In this document: positions 49,546-60,400 of the stretch, one piece after another
Layout: each line of letters starts with the position of its first letter
Numbering within the stretch: position 1 is the first letter of the stretch
DNA from: Chiridota heheva
Taxonomy: Eukaryota; Echinodermata; Holothuroidea; Apodida; Chiridotidae
NCBI GenBank assembly: GCA_020152595.1
Contig: JAIGNY010002754.1
Coordinates: 1 to 64,000, forward strand
Direction of reading: 5' to 3'
Length of the DNA: 64,000 nucleotides
Made by a program: the position numbers and the translations under genes
Notes under the pieces: model-generated
The model's database searches: none
Told to the model about the DNA's origin: nothing
Seen by the model: the letters and a program-made list of their open reading frames with translations, nothing else

Positions 49546-49626
49546 CTTTATAAGTATCTTCCCCTTGAGATCTTCTGGTGATGGTAATTGACCTGACTCA
49601 GCCTTCATTTTCAACCATCAGTTTAT
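49546..49626 (-). CDS. PLCH: PLC-eta-like gene, last X-box exon, with apparent 1-base insertion
   Basis: The acceptor at 49,627-49,629 (tattcag, preceded by a cctaac branch-like site and pyrimidines) opens with AT AAA CTG. This completes GDKL from the preceding exon and reads MVENE. The frame then hits TGA. Shifting by one base after about 49,604 gives AESGQLPSPEDLKGKILIK, the highly conserved end of the X box with its substrate-binding lysines, followed by the donor gtaagg. The exon is 81 nt, where 80 nt would keep phase 1 to 0, so there is one extra base, most simply an A at 49,604-49,605. An internal acceptor (gagtcag/GT, exon 49,546-49,592, 47 nt) would also be in phase and skip the defect, but it lacks a good pyrimidine tract. 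Exon identity is strong; its intactness is uncertain. Confidence 0.8.
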
Positions 49627-50444
49627 CTGAATACCACTTGTTAGGAAAAAATATAAATTGCAGTAAATATGAGTAAACAAAGTCCACAACTTTAAACCAG
49701 TGGAGGCACTACAAAATCACTTTGTCCCCCTTACTTGTCCTACATAATTTGTCCGATTGATAGGCCTTTGCCCTCTATGAGAAAAAGCTGCCCCTCTCTT
49801 CCCCTCTCACCAACCAGCAGAAAAATCCTGGAACATTCCCCACCGCCACTGATTGAACTGATTCCCACAGCCATTGATTCCCACCGCCACTGATTCCCAC
49901 CGCCACTGAATCCAAGTCAACATTTGATGAATCCGATTTTTATCAGCCATGGGTGTGATGCTTTCTGAAGCTTAGGATCAGGGGTGCACATTTTGACAAA
50001 TAAAGTAATATAGGAGTTTCCTTTACAGACTTCCAAATAAGTTGGGCTTGACACGTATCTACATAAAATAATGTCCACAATTCCTGATGAGGACCAAAGC
50101 CTTTGTTGGAACCTGTCCATGCTGCTTTTGCACACATACTCAGGTTCTTCAAGTGTTTTATTTCAATTCATAATTAAATAATACAACTTACATACTTCAA
50201 ATCATGTTTGACTTATTAGGTGTTTTTGTAATCGGTTGGTATTAAGACCTCTACAAGTCTTCATATTAATTTGCACATGCTCTTGGCTACTGGTAGCTAT
50301 GTTCAATTTCAACTTTGATCATAATATGCAAAATATGAATTTTACAGAGTAATTTCTGGATTCAATTCAAATTTCAATGCAAAAGTTTTATCAGACAGTT
50401 TTAGAAACATCTACAGCAATCCATGGCTTATGCTAACACCTGGG

Positions 50445-50600
50445 CAGTGGCGGTGCCAGGATTTTGATGCTGAGGGAAGAAAGGGGCAGTTTTGTCATGT
50501 GGGGGGCAAAGTCCTATAATTCGGACAAAATATCACTTTACAAAAATTTCTGGGGTAAGAGCGATCACAATTACAAGTACCACTTATTGGTCCTAGACCC
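50445..50600. mobile_element. Related short DNA element (5' part)
   Basis: It begins cagtggcggtgccaggattt and continues through ggacaaaatatcactttaca, matching the element at 55,479-55,640. No matching right end is visible. Similar termini occur at about 36,604 (cagtggcatcgcc) and 37,580 (gcggtggcgtcgcc), suggesting more fragments of this group. Confidence 0.4.
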
Positions 50601-51235
50601 CCTCCCAAGGCAAAGTGTTCAAATTTAGCTCACTTCTGAGATCATGTTTGAAAAGTAATTACACAAAATATAAAGGTTTACTCAATTTGTGAACATTTTC
50701 TGATATTTTAAGGGGTTGCTTTCCAGGTACGCAGGGATCCACCTAATTCTCTGATATTTTCAAATAATGGAGCCATTTTGCACAAGTTTCTGCATCATAA
50801 TCAGTAATCTATGGGTATTTTTATTATTTTTAAAAGAAAAATTTCCAAAAGGGGCACTTTTTATATTCAAGAGGGGTACTTTTACTTGCAAAAAAAGGGC
50901 ACTTTTTACTTGTAAGAGTAGGGCCGGATTGAAGGGCCCATGCCCAGGCCCCCACAAAAAGGGGGCCCCACAAATATGTTCCCTCCTTTAAAATTGGAAA
51001 TGTGTATAGGGGCCCAACACTATGTATGACAAAAACATAATGATTTCCTGAAGTTTTGGTGAGAAATCAAATTTTCTCACTGTGTGATTTTTCTTCCTCA
51101 CTGCCAACGTCACATTTTGAATCATTATTTACTTTATCATTATCATTGTCATTTGATTGGATTGTTTTGCAATTTGCCTGTAGTTTTGCTATGAAATTAT
51201 GCTATACAGTAACATAACACTAGGGCCAGAGGCTC

Positions 51236-51515
51236 TCCAGCGGTTGTTAGGATAGGCCCTTTTTCTGATTGCCTTTCCCGATGTGGGTGCCCCTTTCACG
51301 AACCTCGGCGGTTGCTAAGATGGGCCCCTTTTCCGATCGCCTACCCTGATGTGGGGAGCCATTTCATGGACCTGATCAGTTGCTTAGATAGGGAATCTTT
51401 CTGATTGCCTTACTAATGTGGGATACCCTTTCATGGACCTCGGCGGTTGCTAAGATGGGCTCTTTTTTATTGTCTTCCTCGATGTGGGGGCCCTTTTCAT
51501 GGACCTTTCGGCTGC
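51236..51515. repeat. 68-bp tandem repeat, about 4 copies
   Basis: Starts are at cggttgttagg (51,239), cggttgctaag (51,308), cagttgcttag (51,377) and cggttgctaag (51,443). Each is followed by gatgtggg then cccttttcatggacct-type sequence. Diverged copies in the X-box intron. Confidence 0.8.
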
Positions 51516-51752
51516 TAAGCATCTTATCAACTGAAAGTTGTGTCAAAGTTATATTGTATCGGGATGTGCTTAGGATCCACATTTCTAAATCTGGCCTTCT
51601 GTAAGAGGGACACCTTTTACTTGCAAGATGGCACCTTTTGCCATTTTTTTGAAAAGTGTCCCTCTGGACACTGCAGACATTGCACTGAAACACTTATCAG
51701 AATCACTGCTTTCATACAAACTACATTGCCAACTTCTCTTTGAAAAGGATAC

Positions 51753-51959
51753 CACCGAAAATGTCTTGAAGGTAGTAAGCTAATTTTTTCTGTTGGTCCA
51801 AACTGCAATGATTTTCAATGGATAAAATGATTGGGTAGGGATTGGGAATGAAGGCATACTTGTTGATGGTTTCTATGACATCACGACACTTTATTTTCGT
51901 TGTCAAGGTGTAACCATGGTAAACAACAGGATCTCCATCTTTGCCATCCCAACAGTCCA
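51753..51959 (-). CDS. PLCH: PLC-eta-like gene, second X-box exon (catalytic)
   Basis: This exon encodes residues 160-228, starting TG GAC TGT after an acceptor tttttttag. The codon split with the previous exon makes CVEMDCWDG, which supplies the conserved catalytic aspartate. DGDPVVYHGYTLTTKI carries the second catalytic histidine, and YPIILSIENHCSLDQQKK carries the SIENHCS glutamate calcium ligand. The donor chosen is GGTG/gtatcc, so the exon ends in phase 1 and joins the next exon as DIFG-DKL, the family sequence at this point. An alternative donor two bases upstream (g/gtggta) would break the frame. Confidence 0.93.
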
Positions 51960-52337
51960 CTAAAAAAATGAGAAAAACTGGAATATGTGACACGTGGTAT
52001 AAACAGAGGTAAGACAAAATTTCAATTGATTATAGGTCTTGTGATGGGGTAAGTGGATTATGGTGGTGGGCAGTGGCATCGCTGCTCCTGGCCAGAACCC
52101 TTTTTAGTTATGGAGCTCCTAAAATGAGAGATTCTTTTGACACTTTTGAAGCCTTACATCAACTATTTCTACGTTCTTATTGTAATTATACGGCACCCAT
52201 GTAGTCTTTTCTATTCAAGTTTAGAGTTAACATTATGTAAAAACATATATATCTATATATATATATATACATATTCATTACCTAAGTGCAAGCGGGCCCC
52301 TAAGCCCTGATGCTCCGTTCCCCACCAACCCCCGAGT

Positions 52338-53254
52338 GTGACACCACTGGTGGTTTTGCGACACCACTGGTGGTTTTGCGACACCACTGGTGGTTTTGCG
52401 ACACCACTGGTGGTTTTGCGACACCACTGGTGGTTTTTGCGACACCACTGGTGGTTTTGCGACACCACTGGTGGTTTTGCGACACCACTGGTGGTTTTGC
52501 GACACCACTGGTGGTTTTGCGACACCACTGGTGGTTTTTGCGACACCACTGGTGGTTTGCGACACCACTGGTGGTTTTGCGACACCACTGGTGGTTTGCG
52601 ACACCACTGGTGGTTTTGCGACACCACTGGTGGTTTTGCGACACCACTGGTGGTTTTGCGACACCACTGGTGGTTTTGCGACACCACTGGTGGTTTTGCG
52701 ACACCACTGGTGGTTTTGCGACACCACTGGTGGTTTTGCGACACCACTGGTGGTTTTGCGACACCACTGGTGGTTTTGCGACACCACTGGTGGTTTTGCG
52801 ACACCACTGGTGGTTTTGCGACACCACTGGTGGTTTTGCGACACCACTGGTGGTTTTGCGACACCACTGGTGGTTTTGCGACACCACTGGTGGTTTTGCG
52901 ACACCACTGGTGGTTTGCGACACCACTGGTGGTTTTGCGACACCACTGGTGGTTTTGCGACACCACTGGTGGTTTTGCGACACCACTGGTGGTTTTGCGA
53001 CACCACTGGTGGTTTTGCGACACCACTGGTGGTTTTGCGACACCACTGGTGGTTTTGCGACACCACTGGTGGTTTTGCGACACCACTGGTGGTTTTGCGA
53101 CACCACTGGTGGTTTTGCGACACCACTGGTGGTTTTGCGACACCACTGGTGGTTTTGCGACACCACTGGTGGTTTTGCGACACCACTGGTGGTTTTGCGA
53201 CACCACTGGTGGTTTTGCGACACCACTGGTGGTTTTGCGACACCACTGGTGGTT
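52338..53254. repeat. 20-bp minisatellite, 46 nearly perfect copies
   Basis: The unit is gacaccactggtggttttgc. The right two thirds are perfect; the left third has units with one T more or fewer, changing the frame. Each unit contains the inverted repeat ACCAC-TG-GTGGT, so the array is a chain of potential hairpins. Open frames on both strands (CDTTGGFATPLVVLRHHWWF and SGVAKPPVVSQNHQWCRKTT) are artefacts. Confidence 0.97.
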
Positions 53255-53631
53255 GGTTGTTGATGTTATGCTGTTGCATTAACACCATTTAGACATCAAG
53301 AGTGTTTTTCATAAAATGAATCTTTTCAAAATTTATGACAATGCACATACCAACTTGATGATAATTGTTTGTACACACCTTTTAGTCTTCTGCCCGAACA
53401 TATCTTAAAACAGCGGTAAGATACAGTATGGCAAAAGGAAAACATTTGTTAATATTATTTTTATTCTAAAATTTAAATCAGAAAAAATCTTAATTTTTAA
53501 ACAAATTTAATAACAGAATAAGACATATAAACAGAATAAGTTCTTAATTATATATGAAAAACCCAGATTCTTTATATGGCTTTTAATGCCAATATATTCA
53601 TTGATTTTTGCCTGCATTTCCAATATTTTAA

Positions 53632-54115
53632 AAAGAGAAATGTTTGTTTGTTTATTTGACTGTTTGTTTGATGGGGCTTAACATCACCATGACAGTGAGG
53701 GTCAAATTGTGCCCAAGAGGTTAGATCATTCCAGAGTAGGAAGAAAAGAATATAGGGGTCTGAGAGAAGTATGGGGGGTAATAGCCAGAAACCTGGGATC
53801 GAAAGAGGAGGTGCTGGTGCAAAAAAAGGGGTAAATGTAGATAAAGAGGGTGGGAGAGGAGGACTTAATATTGTTGTAAAGGGAGGCACGATGAAGGAAG
53901 GAGATAATTTTATCCGGATGGTTTTTCTGGAAGAGTTCAGCTATGGAGTTGTGAGGGAAGCTCTGGGGAGGGTTGTACAGGGGGGTAAGAAAGGAGGACC
54001 TGGTGGATTGTGAGGCAGCAATGGCAATTGTTGCAGAGGGGTGGGGGGGGAGGAATCATTAAGTAGGTGGGAGTGGCTGAGGTGGGTGAAGAGAGAAATG
54101 GATATAAAAGCCTTT
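53632..54115 (-). mobile_element. LINE 3' fragment, 5'-truncated
   Basis: The minus-strand remnant shows PPLCNNCHCC and later ELFQKNHPDKIISFLHRASL followed by YNNI. This aligns with LFENNSSSYIINIFCNNNLF of the 39 kb fragment. A 3' UTR follows, ending GTTAAGCCCCATCAAACAAA, then a run of CAAA-type units. 5' truncation at the zinc-finger region is usual for target-primed reverse transcription. Confidence 0.65.
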
Positions 54116-55085
54116 CTCCTTTCAGATCTGTTTACCCTGCTAAATTTCATCAAATATTCCTGTTGTTTGTTTGTTTTTGTCAATAATCTAAGATCTTTTT
54201 CACTTCATAACAAAATGAATTTTGAAGGATATTTAAATGATTATAATACAGTACTCAACACAAACAAAGAAATTATGAAAATTGTTTTGATAAAGTATTC
54301 CAGCTGGTAATACTGATGGCCTCCAGCTATTTCAAATTAATTTGCTTTTTAGGACAAGATACTTTAGGACAAGATAGGACAAAATAACTTTTTGCTTTCA
54401 AGGTTACAATACAAACAACGGATAAACAGCTCCTAAGATGAAAGAGATACGTACAGTAGGGTTTCATTAGAATAAGACACCTAAAATGGAAATGATACTT
54501 TATGTCAGAAAAAGTTATCTAGTTATCTTATTTATTTTTTATGTAAAACAAGTCTGAACTGCCTTGAAAACAATATTTGGTGAAAGTTGATTGCAAAACA
54601 AAACAAAACGTGTGTTTCAATTACAACTGTGTTTCATTTCTTGGGGCCAGGTTAACTTGTCATTCCCCCCACCCCCAGTTTTCAGGTGAAATAAAAAAAT
54701 AAAAACTTACAGCCCTAAGTTTCCCCCTCCCCTCCTACTGAGGGAAGGTTTAAGCAAATGCAGTCCTATAGCATTCTAAAATATAGGGCCCCTGATCTAA
54801 GAAAGGATTGTAGTTTGTATAGTCATAGTACCCAGCAGCGGGCAGTGTCATGTATATGGAAACAGTACTTGTTACAATTTTAATTGGGGTACTCCTGCTA
54901 GAAACACAATATTAACTAGAACCATGACCCCAAAAGGTGCAGGCTTCTAGCATATGCTACTATGTTCCTCTGGCATTACCCCTGCCAATGAGGAAATATG
55001 TCCTGTTGCAGCATGGCTTACATTTTGTAAGCTAAAATGAACGTCTGAAAGAGTTAAGTCTGAAACCAGGACCATGCAAACTTAC
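54116..55085. other. Intronic DNA without recognised features
   Basis: Sequence between the LINE 3' fragment and the first X-box exon. AT-rich, with no open frame that fits the exon phases and no repeat longer than a few units (taggacaagata at 54,350-54,375). Confidence 0.5.
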
Positions 55086-55289
55086 TCTCCACACATCTAC
55101 ATCCCGACTGCAAAACAGCACCATAGACATCCACACTAGACTGAGACAGGACCTGGTCCCCTATAAGGTACGTATTATGAGATGAAGCTATGTAGTAATG
55201 GCACAATGGGTATGTCATGTCCTGGTTAACTGGCCGGTGATCAACATTGAAGAGGTCACTCTCTTGACTTACAAGGTAACGAGTAAACC
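55086..55289 (-). CDS. PLCH: PLC-eta-like gene, first X-box exon (catalytic)
   Basis: This exon encodes residues 92-159 and is bounded by ttctcag and gtaagt; phase 1 at both ends. It carries the start of the TIM-barrel X box. PLCHYYIASSHNTYLIGDQ contains the SSHN motif, whose histidine and asparagine are the general acid/base and calcium-ligand positions of PI-PLC. CRCVE ends the exon, and its glutamate is another calcium ligand. The enzyme class hydrolyses phosphatidylinositol 4,5-bisphosphate to IP3 and diacylglycerol at membranes. The motif LSQSSVDVYGAVLQSGCRCVE-like stretch fits eta and delta PLCs, and the linker exon decides for eta. All key residues visible here are intact. Confidence 0.95.
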
Positions 55290-55311
55290 CTGAGAAAGAT
55301 AAAACATTTAC

Positions 55312-55512
55312 ACAATGCAATATACAATGCCATTCAATGTTTCTGATTGGCAGAGGCAGTACCAGGATTTTGGTAATGGAGGATTTACAATGCAATTTAA
55401 TGTTTCTGATTGGGAGGGAGGATTTTGGGGGAGGGGGAAGGGGGTGCAATATACAATGCAATTTAATGTTTCTGATTGGCAGAGGCAGCACCAGGATTTG
55501 GGTAATGGAGGG
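55312..55512. repeat. About 63-bp unit, three copies, including the end of the DNA element
   Basis: The stretch caatatacaatgc / aatttaatgtttctgattgg is followed by cagaggcag...accaggattt and gtaatgga in the first and third copies. The middle copy is shortened and G-rich. The copies therefore join flank plus the left end of the hAT-like element, so tandem duplication happened after insertion. Confidence 0.6.
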
Positions 55513-55640
55513 GGGTAGGGATTTGTCTCGGGGGGGGGGAAGCCTATCAATCAGACAAAATAAATCACTTCACAAAATTTTCTGGGGGGCAAAGCGATCT
55601 TTTGGGGGAAAATGCCCCCTGTAGCACTGCCACTGCTGAT
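55479..55640. mobile_element. Short non-autonomous DNA element, hAT-like ends
   Basis: The left end cagaggcagcaccaggattt and the right end gtagcactgccactgctg form an imperfect terminal inverted repeat of about 15 bp. The interior gacaaaataaatcacttcac aaaattttctgggg is shared with 50,445-50,580. CAGTGGCGG-type ends are common in hAT-derived MITEs, but I see no clear 8-bp target duplication, so the family is tentative. Confidence 0.45.
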
Positions 55641-56216
55641 ATTGGTCGAAATATATACAAAAGTACAGATGTCACCCGTATGTGGCAAGCAATTTTCTTG
55701 AGATGACCTATAGGTTTGTTAAAATTTTCCCCATGAAGTTTTCAACATTAGAAATTAAATTGTTTTTTTCCATTTAGGGTGTGAGTAAAGTGCATGTCAT
55801 TATGTCCAGATCTCGCTACAAATTTTCAGTCTTATCACTTGCAAAAACCTCCAGAAATAAATATCAGTTGTGGCATTAACCTGGCATAAATATACAATAC
55901 AATTTGTTGTTTGTGATTGGTCAGAATATTGACACAAGTACAGGCAATCCAATAAATAAGAGCCTGCAGAAGTGATGTCATTAGTATGTGGCAAGCATAT
56001 ATCTTGACATGACTTTTAGGTTTGTTCATGTTTAAAGGAATATCCCCATGTATTTTATTTATTTGATGCACGACTATTAAAGAAATTAAATGGTGAAAAC
56101 ACCATGTTGATATCTTTTTCCATTTAGGTTTTAGTCCATTTATAAGTTTTCACCAGTTATAAAGTTATCATTATTTTATTTAGGGTGTAAGGTACATAAG
56201 CATGTTCTTATAAAGT

Positions 56217-56536
56217 GCATGCTATACCCTACATGCTATACCCCACATGCTACACCCTACATGCTACACCCTACATGCTATACCTACATGCTATACCCTA
56301 CATGCTCTACCCTACATGCTACACCCTACATGATATACCTACATGCTACATATTATACCCATGCTATACCCCTCATACATGCCCTACATGCTACACCCTA
56401 CATGCTACACCTTACATGCTACAACCTACATGCTACAACCTACATGCTACAACCTACATGCTCTACCCACATGCTACACCCACATGCTACACCCTACATG
56501 CTATACCCTACATGATAAACCCCACATGCTATACGC
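56217..56536. repeat. 14-bp minisatellite (taccctacatgcta), about 23 copies
   Basis: The unit varies as ctacaccctacatg and ctacaacctacatg, with some units shortened to 11-12 bp. It starts about 180 nt into the intron after the EF-hand exon. Confidence 0.9.
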
Positions 56537-56718
56537 TATATTTTTGTATCTCAGTGGGATTTTTTTACTTTATCATTGACTCTCCATACCCACTCCAAAC
56601 TGGTCAAACTAGTCCTATTTCTATAGTTTCCAATTTCAAGCTAATCTTAAAGTGTGGTTGCCATTTCTATATAATATCAATTTTTTTTGTGAAGAAAATG
56701 ACTTGTTCTTAACTTTAC

Positions 56719-56992
56719 CATCTATTCCAAGCCAGTTGTTCTGCAAGTTTTCCGGCACTGGTTCGAACCTCTGCATTATTTCTTGGGCTTCCTCCTGACT
56801 GATGTTTCTCCTTCCCTGTTCAATTCTTAAGAACAGCTCAAAGTCTTGCAAGGAGAGGTAATCTTTGCCGCTGCCATACTCCTGAAGAAGAGAAAATAGC
56901 TCTGGTCTTGTGCTCAGTCTTTTATAGAAACAAACAAATTCCTCAAAGTCTAGCTGGCCTTCATTCTCATCAGATGTGTTGGAATCTGCCTC
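56719..56992 (-). CDS. PLCH: PLC-eta-like gene, EF-hand exon (first exon visible)
   Basis: This exon encodes residues 1-91 of the part of the protein in this window. It starts in phase 0 after an acceptor reading ttgttacag and ends in phase 1 before the donor gtaaag. It begins with EADSNTSDENEGQLDFEEF, an EF-hand loop and exiting helix, and continues through a second EF-like half (GKDYLSLQDFELFLRIEQG) to NNWLGIDG just before the X box. This is the EF-hand layout of PI-specific phospholipases C. The loop appears about three residues longer than the EADTDENQG-type loop I recall for vertebrate PLC-eta, so calcium binding by it is uncertain. The PH domain and first EF-hand should lie upstream but were not found between 57,000 and 64,000. 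Confidence 0.9.
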
Positions 56993-57488
56993 CTGTAACA
57001 ATAAAGAAACACACAGTGATGTAAATTAGCAACTGAGAGATTAAAATCAAGGCCCAAGTAAAACATTCACATAGCCTGTCATCGGATTTGCACCCCTATC
57101 CCCCATGTTTGTATTTTAGGGTCCTGCCACTTCCGGTGGGCAAATCCTGCTTATGCAATTAGTATGGGAAAAGTATCAACTTCATTGTCCAAATAACTGC
57201 TCAGCCTCACTGCCAATATTCCTTTCCAAATCATGAAATTAATGATAATTTTTGTGGAATGGAAAATTGGTTTAGAAATGACAGAATATTACGGCACTCT
57301 TTTGCCATACTCACCAAAGTATGCCTCATGCCTTGCTTTACAAACCTGCATCAACAACCAAAAATACAATTCAGTCCATCCAGCCCTCTGCACAAACAGT
57401 GAGTAAGGTTTGTGATGCTGAATGTCAACTCTATTAAAATCTTTTTGTTTGTTTCTTTTGTAACATTCTTTTTTTTTTTTTGGTCGTA

Positions 57489-60400
57489 CTTGTGTTCTCG
57501 TCAGGGAGGCGTTAAGCATTGCATGGATGGTATTTGCTATCCTTGATTTACGCAAGTAGCACCCTGTCATTGTAATTGTGTGTTCTCATCAGGGAGGCGT
57601 TAAGTGTTGCATGGATGGTATCGTTGGTTTACGCAAGTAGCACCCTCTCATTGTAATTGTGTGTTCTCATCAGGGAGGCGTTAAGTGTTGCATGGATGGT
57701 ATCGTTGATTTATGCAAGTAGCACCCTGTCATTGTAATTGTGTGTTCTCATCAGGGAGGCGTTAAGTGTTGCATGGATGGTATCATTGGTTGACGCAAGT
57801 AGCACCCTGTCATTGTAATTGTGTGTTCTCATCAGGAAGGTGCTAAGTGTTGCATGGATGCTATCCTTGATTTACGCAAGTAGCACCCTGTCATTGTAAT
57901 TGTGTGTTCTCATCAGGAAGGCGCTAAGTGTTGCATGGATGCTATCCTTGATTTACGCAAGTAGCACCCTGTCATTGTAATTGTGTGCTCTTATCAGGGA
58001 GGCATTAAGCGTTGCATGGATGCTATCCTTGATTTATGCAAGTAGCACCCTCTCATTGTAATTGTGTGTTCTCATCAGGGAGGCGTTTAGTGTTGCATGG
58101 ATGGTAGCATTGATTTATGCAAGTAGCACCCTGTCATTGTAATGGTGTGTTCTCATCAGGGAGGCGTTTAGTGTTGCATGGATGCTATCCTTGATTTACG
58201 CAGGTAGCACCCTGTCATTGTATTTGTGTGTTCTCATCAAGGAGGCGTTAAGTGTAGCATGGATGGTATCATTGGTTTACGCAAGTAGCACCCTGTCATT
58301 GTAATTGTGTGCTCTCATCAGGAGGCGTTAAGTGTTGCATGGATGTATCATTGATTTACGCAAGTAGCACCCTGTCATTGTAATCGTGTGTTCTCATCAA
58401 GGAGGCGTTAAGTGTTGCATGGATGGTATCATTGGTTTACGCAAGTAGCACCCTGTCATTGTAATTGTGTGTTCTCATCAGGGAGGCGTTAAGTGTAGCA
58501 TGGATGGTATCATTGGTTTACGCAAGTAGCACCCTGTCATTGTAATTGTGTGCTCTCATCAGTGAGACGTTAAGTGTTGCATGGATGGTATCATTGATTT
58601 ACGCAAGTAGCACCCTGTCATTGTAATCGTGTGTTCTCATCAAGGAGGCGTTAAGTGTTGCATGGATGGTATCATTGGTTTACGCAAGTAGCACCCTGTC
58701 ATTGTAATTGTGTGTTCTCATCAGGGAGGCGCTAAGTCTTGCATGGATGCTATCCTTGATTTACGCAAGTAGCACCCTGTCATTGTAATTGTGTGCTCTC
58801 ATCAGGGAGGCGTTCAGTGTTGCATGGATGCTATCCTTGATTTATGCAAGTAGCACCCTGTCATTGTAATTGTGTGCTCTCATCAGGGAGGCGTTTAGTA
58901 TTGCATGGATGGTATCATTGATTTACGCAAGTAGCACCCTGTCATTGTAATTGTATGTTCTCATCAAGGAGGCGTTAAGTGTTGCATGGATGGTATCATT
59001 GGTTTACGCAAGTAGCACCCTGTCATTGTAATTGTGTGCTCTCATCAGGGAGGCGTTAAGTGTTGCATGGATGCTATCCTTGATTTACGCAAGTAGCACC
59101 CTGTCATTGTAATTGTGTGTTCTCATCAGGGAGGCGTTAAGTCTTGCATGGATGCTATCCTTGATTTACGCAAGTAGCACCCTGTCATTGTAATTGTGTG
59201 TTCTCATCAGGGCGTGTTAGTGTTGCATGGATGCTATCCTTGATTTACGCAAGTAGCACCCTGTCATTGTAATTGTGTGCTCTCATCAGGGAGGCGTTAA
59301 GTGTTGCATAGATGCTATCCTTGATTTACGCAAGTAGCACCCTGTCATTGTAATTGTGTGTTCTCATCAGGGAGGCGTTTAGTGTTGCATGGATGGTATC
59401 ATTGGTTTACGCAAGTAGCACCCTGTCATTGTAATTGTGTGTTCTCATCAGGGAGGCGTTTAGTGTTGCATGGATGGTATCATTGATTTACGCAAGTAGC
59501 ACCCTGTCATTGTAATTGTGTGCTCTCATCAGGGAAGCGTTTAGTGTTGCATGGATGGTATCATTGGTTTACGCAAGTAGCACCCTGTCATTGTAATTGT
59601 GTGTTCTCATCAGGGAGGCGTTTAGTGTTGCATGGATGGTATCATTGGTTTACGCAAGTAGCACCCTGTCATTGTAATTGTGTGTTCTCATCAGGGAGGC
59701 GTTTAGTGTTGCATGGATGGTATCCTTGATTTACGCAAGTAGCACCCTGTCATTGTAATTGTGTGTTCTCATCAGGGAAGCGTTTAGTGTTGCATGGATG
59801 CTATCCTTGATTTACGCAAGTAGCACCCTGTCATTGTAATTGTGTGTTCTCATCAGGGAGGCGTTTAGTGTTGCATGGATGGTATCATTGGTTTACGCAA
59901 GTAGCACCCTGTCATTGTAATTGTGTGTTCTCATCAGGGAGGCGTTTAGTGTTGCATGGATGGTATCATTGATTTACGCAAGTAGCACCCTGTCATTGTA
60001 ATTGTGTGTTCTCATCAGGGAGGCGCTAAGTCTTGCATGGATGCTATCCTTGATTTACGCAAGTAGCACCCTGTCATTGTAATTGTGTGTTCTCATCAGG
60101 GAGGCGCTAAGTCTTGCATGGATGCTATCCTTGATTTACGCAAGTAGCACCCTGTCATTGTAATTGTGTGCTCTCATCAGGGAGGCGTTTAGTGTTGCAT
60201 GGATGCTATCCTTGATTTACGCAAGTAGCACCCTCTCATTGTAATTGTATGCTCTCATCAGGGAGGCGTTTAGTGTTGCATGGATGCTATCCTTGATTTA
60301 CGCAAGTAGCACCCTGTCATTGTAATTGTGTGCTCTCATCAGGGAGGCGTTAAGTGTTGCATGGATGCTATCCTTGATTTACGCAAGTAGCACCCTGTCA

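Noticed and set aside
52253..53292. Long frames on both strands across the 20-bp array (about 300-336 codons each)
   Set aside because: All six frames are affected by the same low-complexity unit; no splice or promoter context and no family similarity.
57315..57345. A 31-nt segment bounded by tgatgcag and gtgagt on the coding strand, just upstream of the EF-hand exon
   Set aside because: The splice sites look good, but in the required phase it reads FVKQGMRHTL, which does not fit the VKQMF-EAD sequence expected before this exon.
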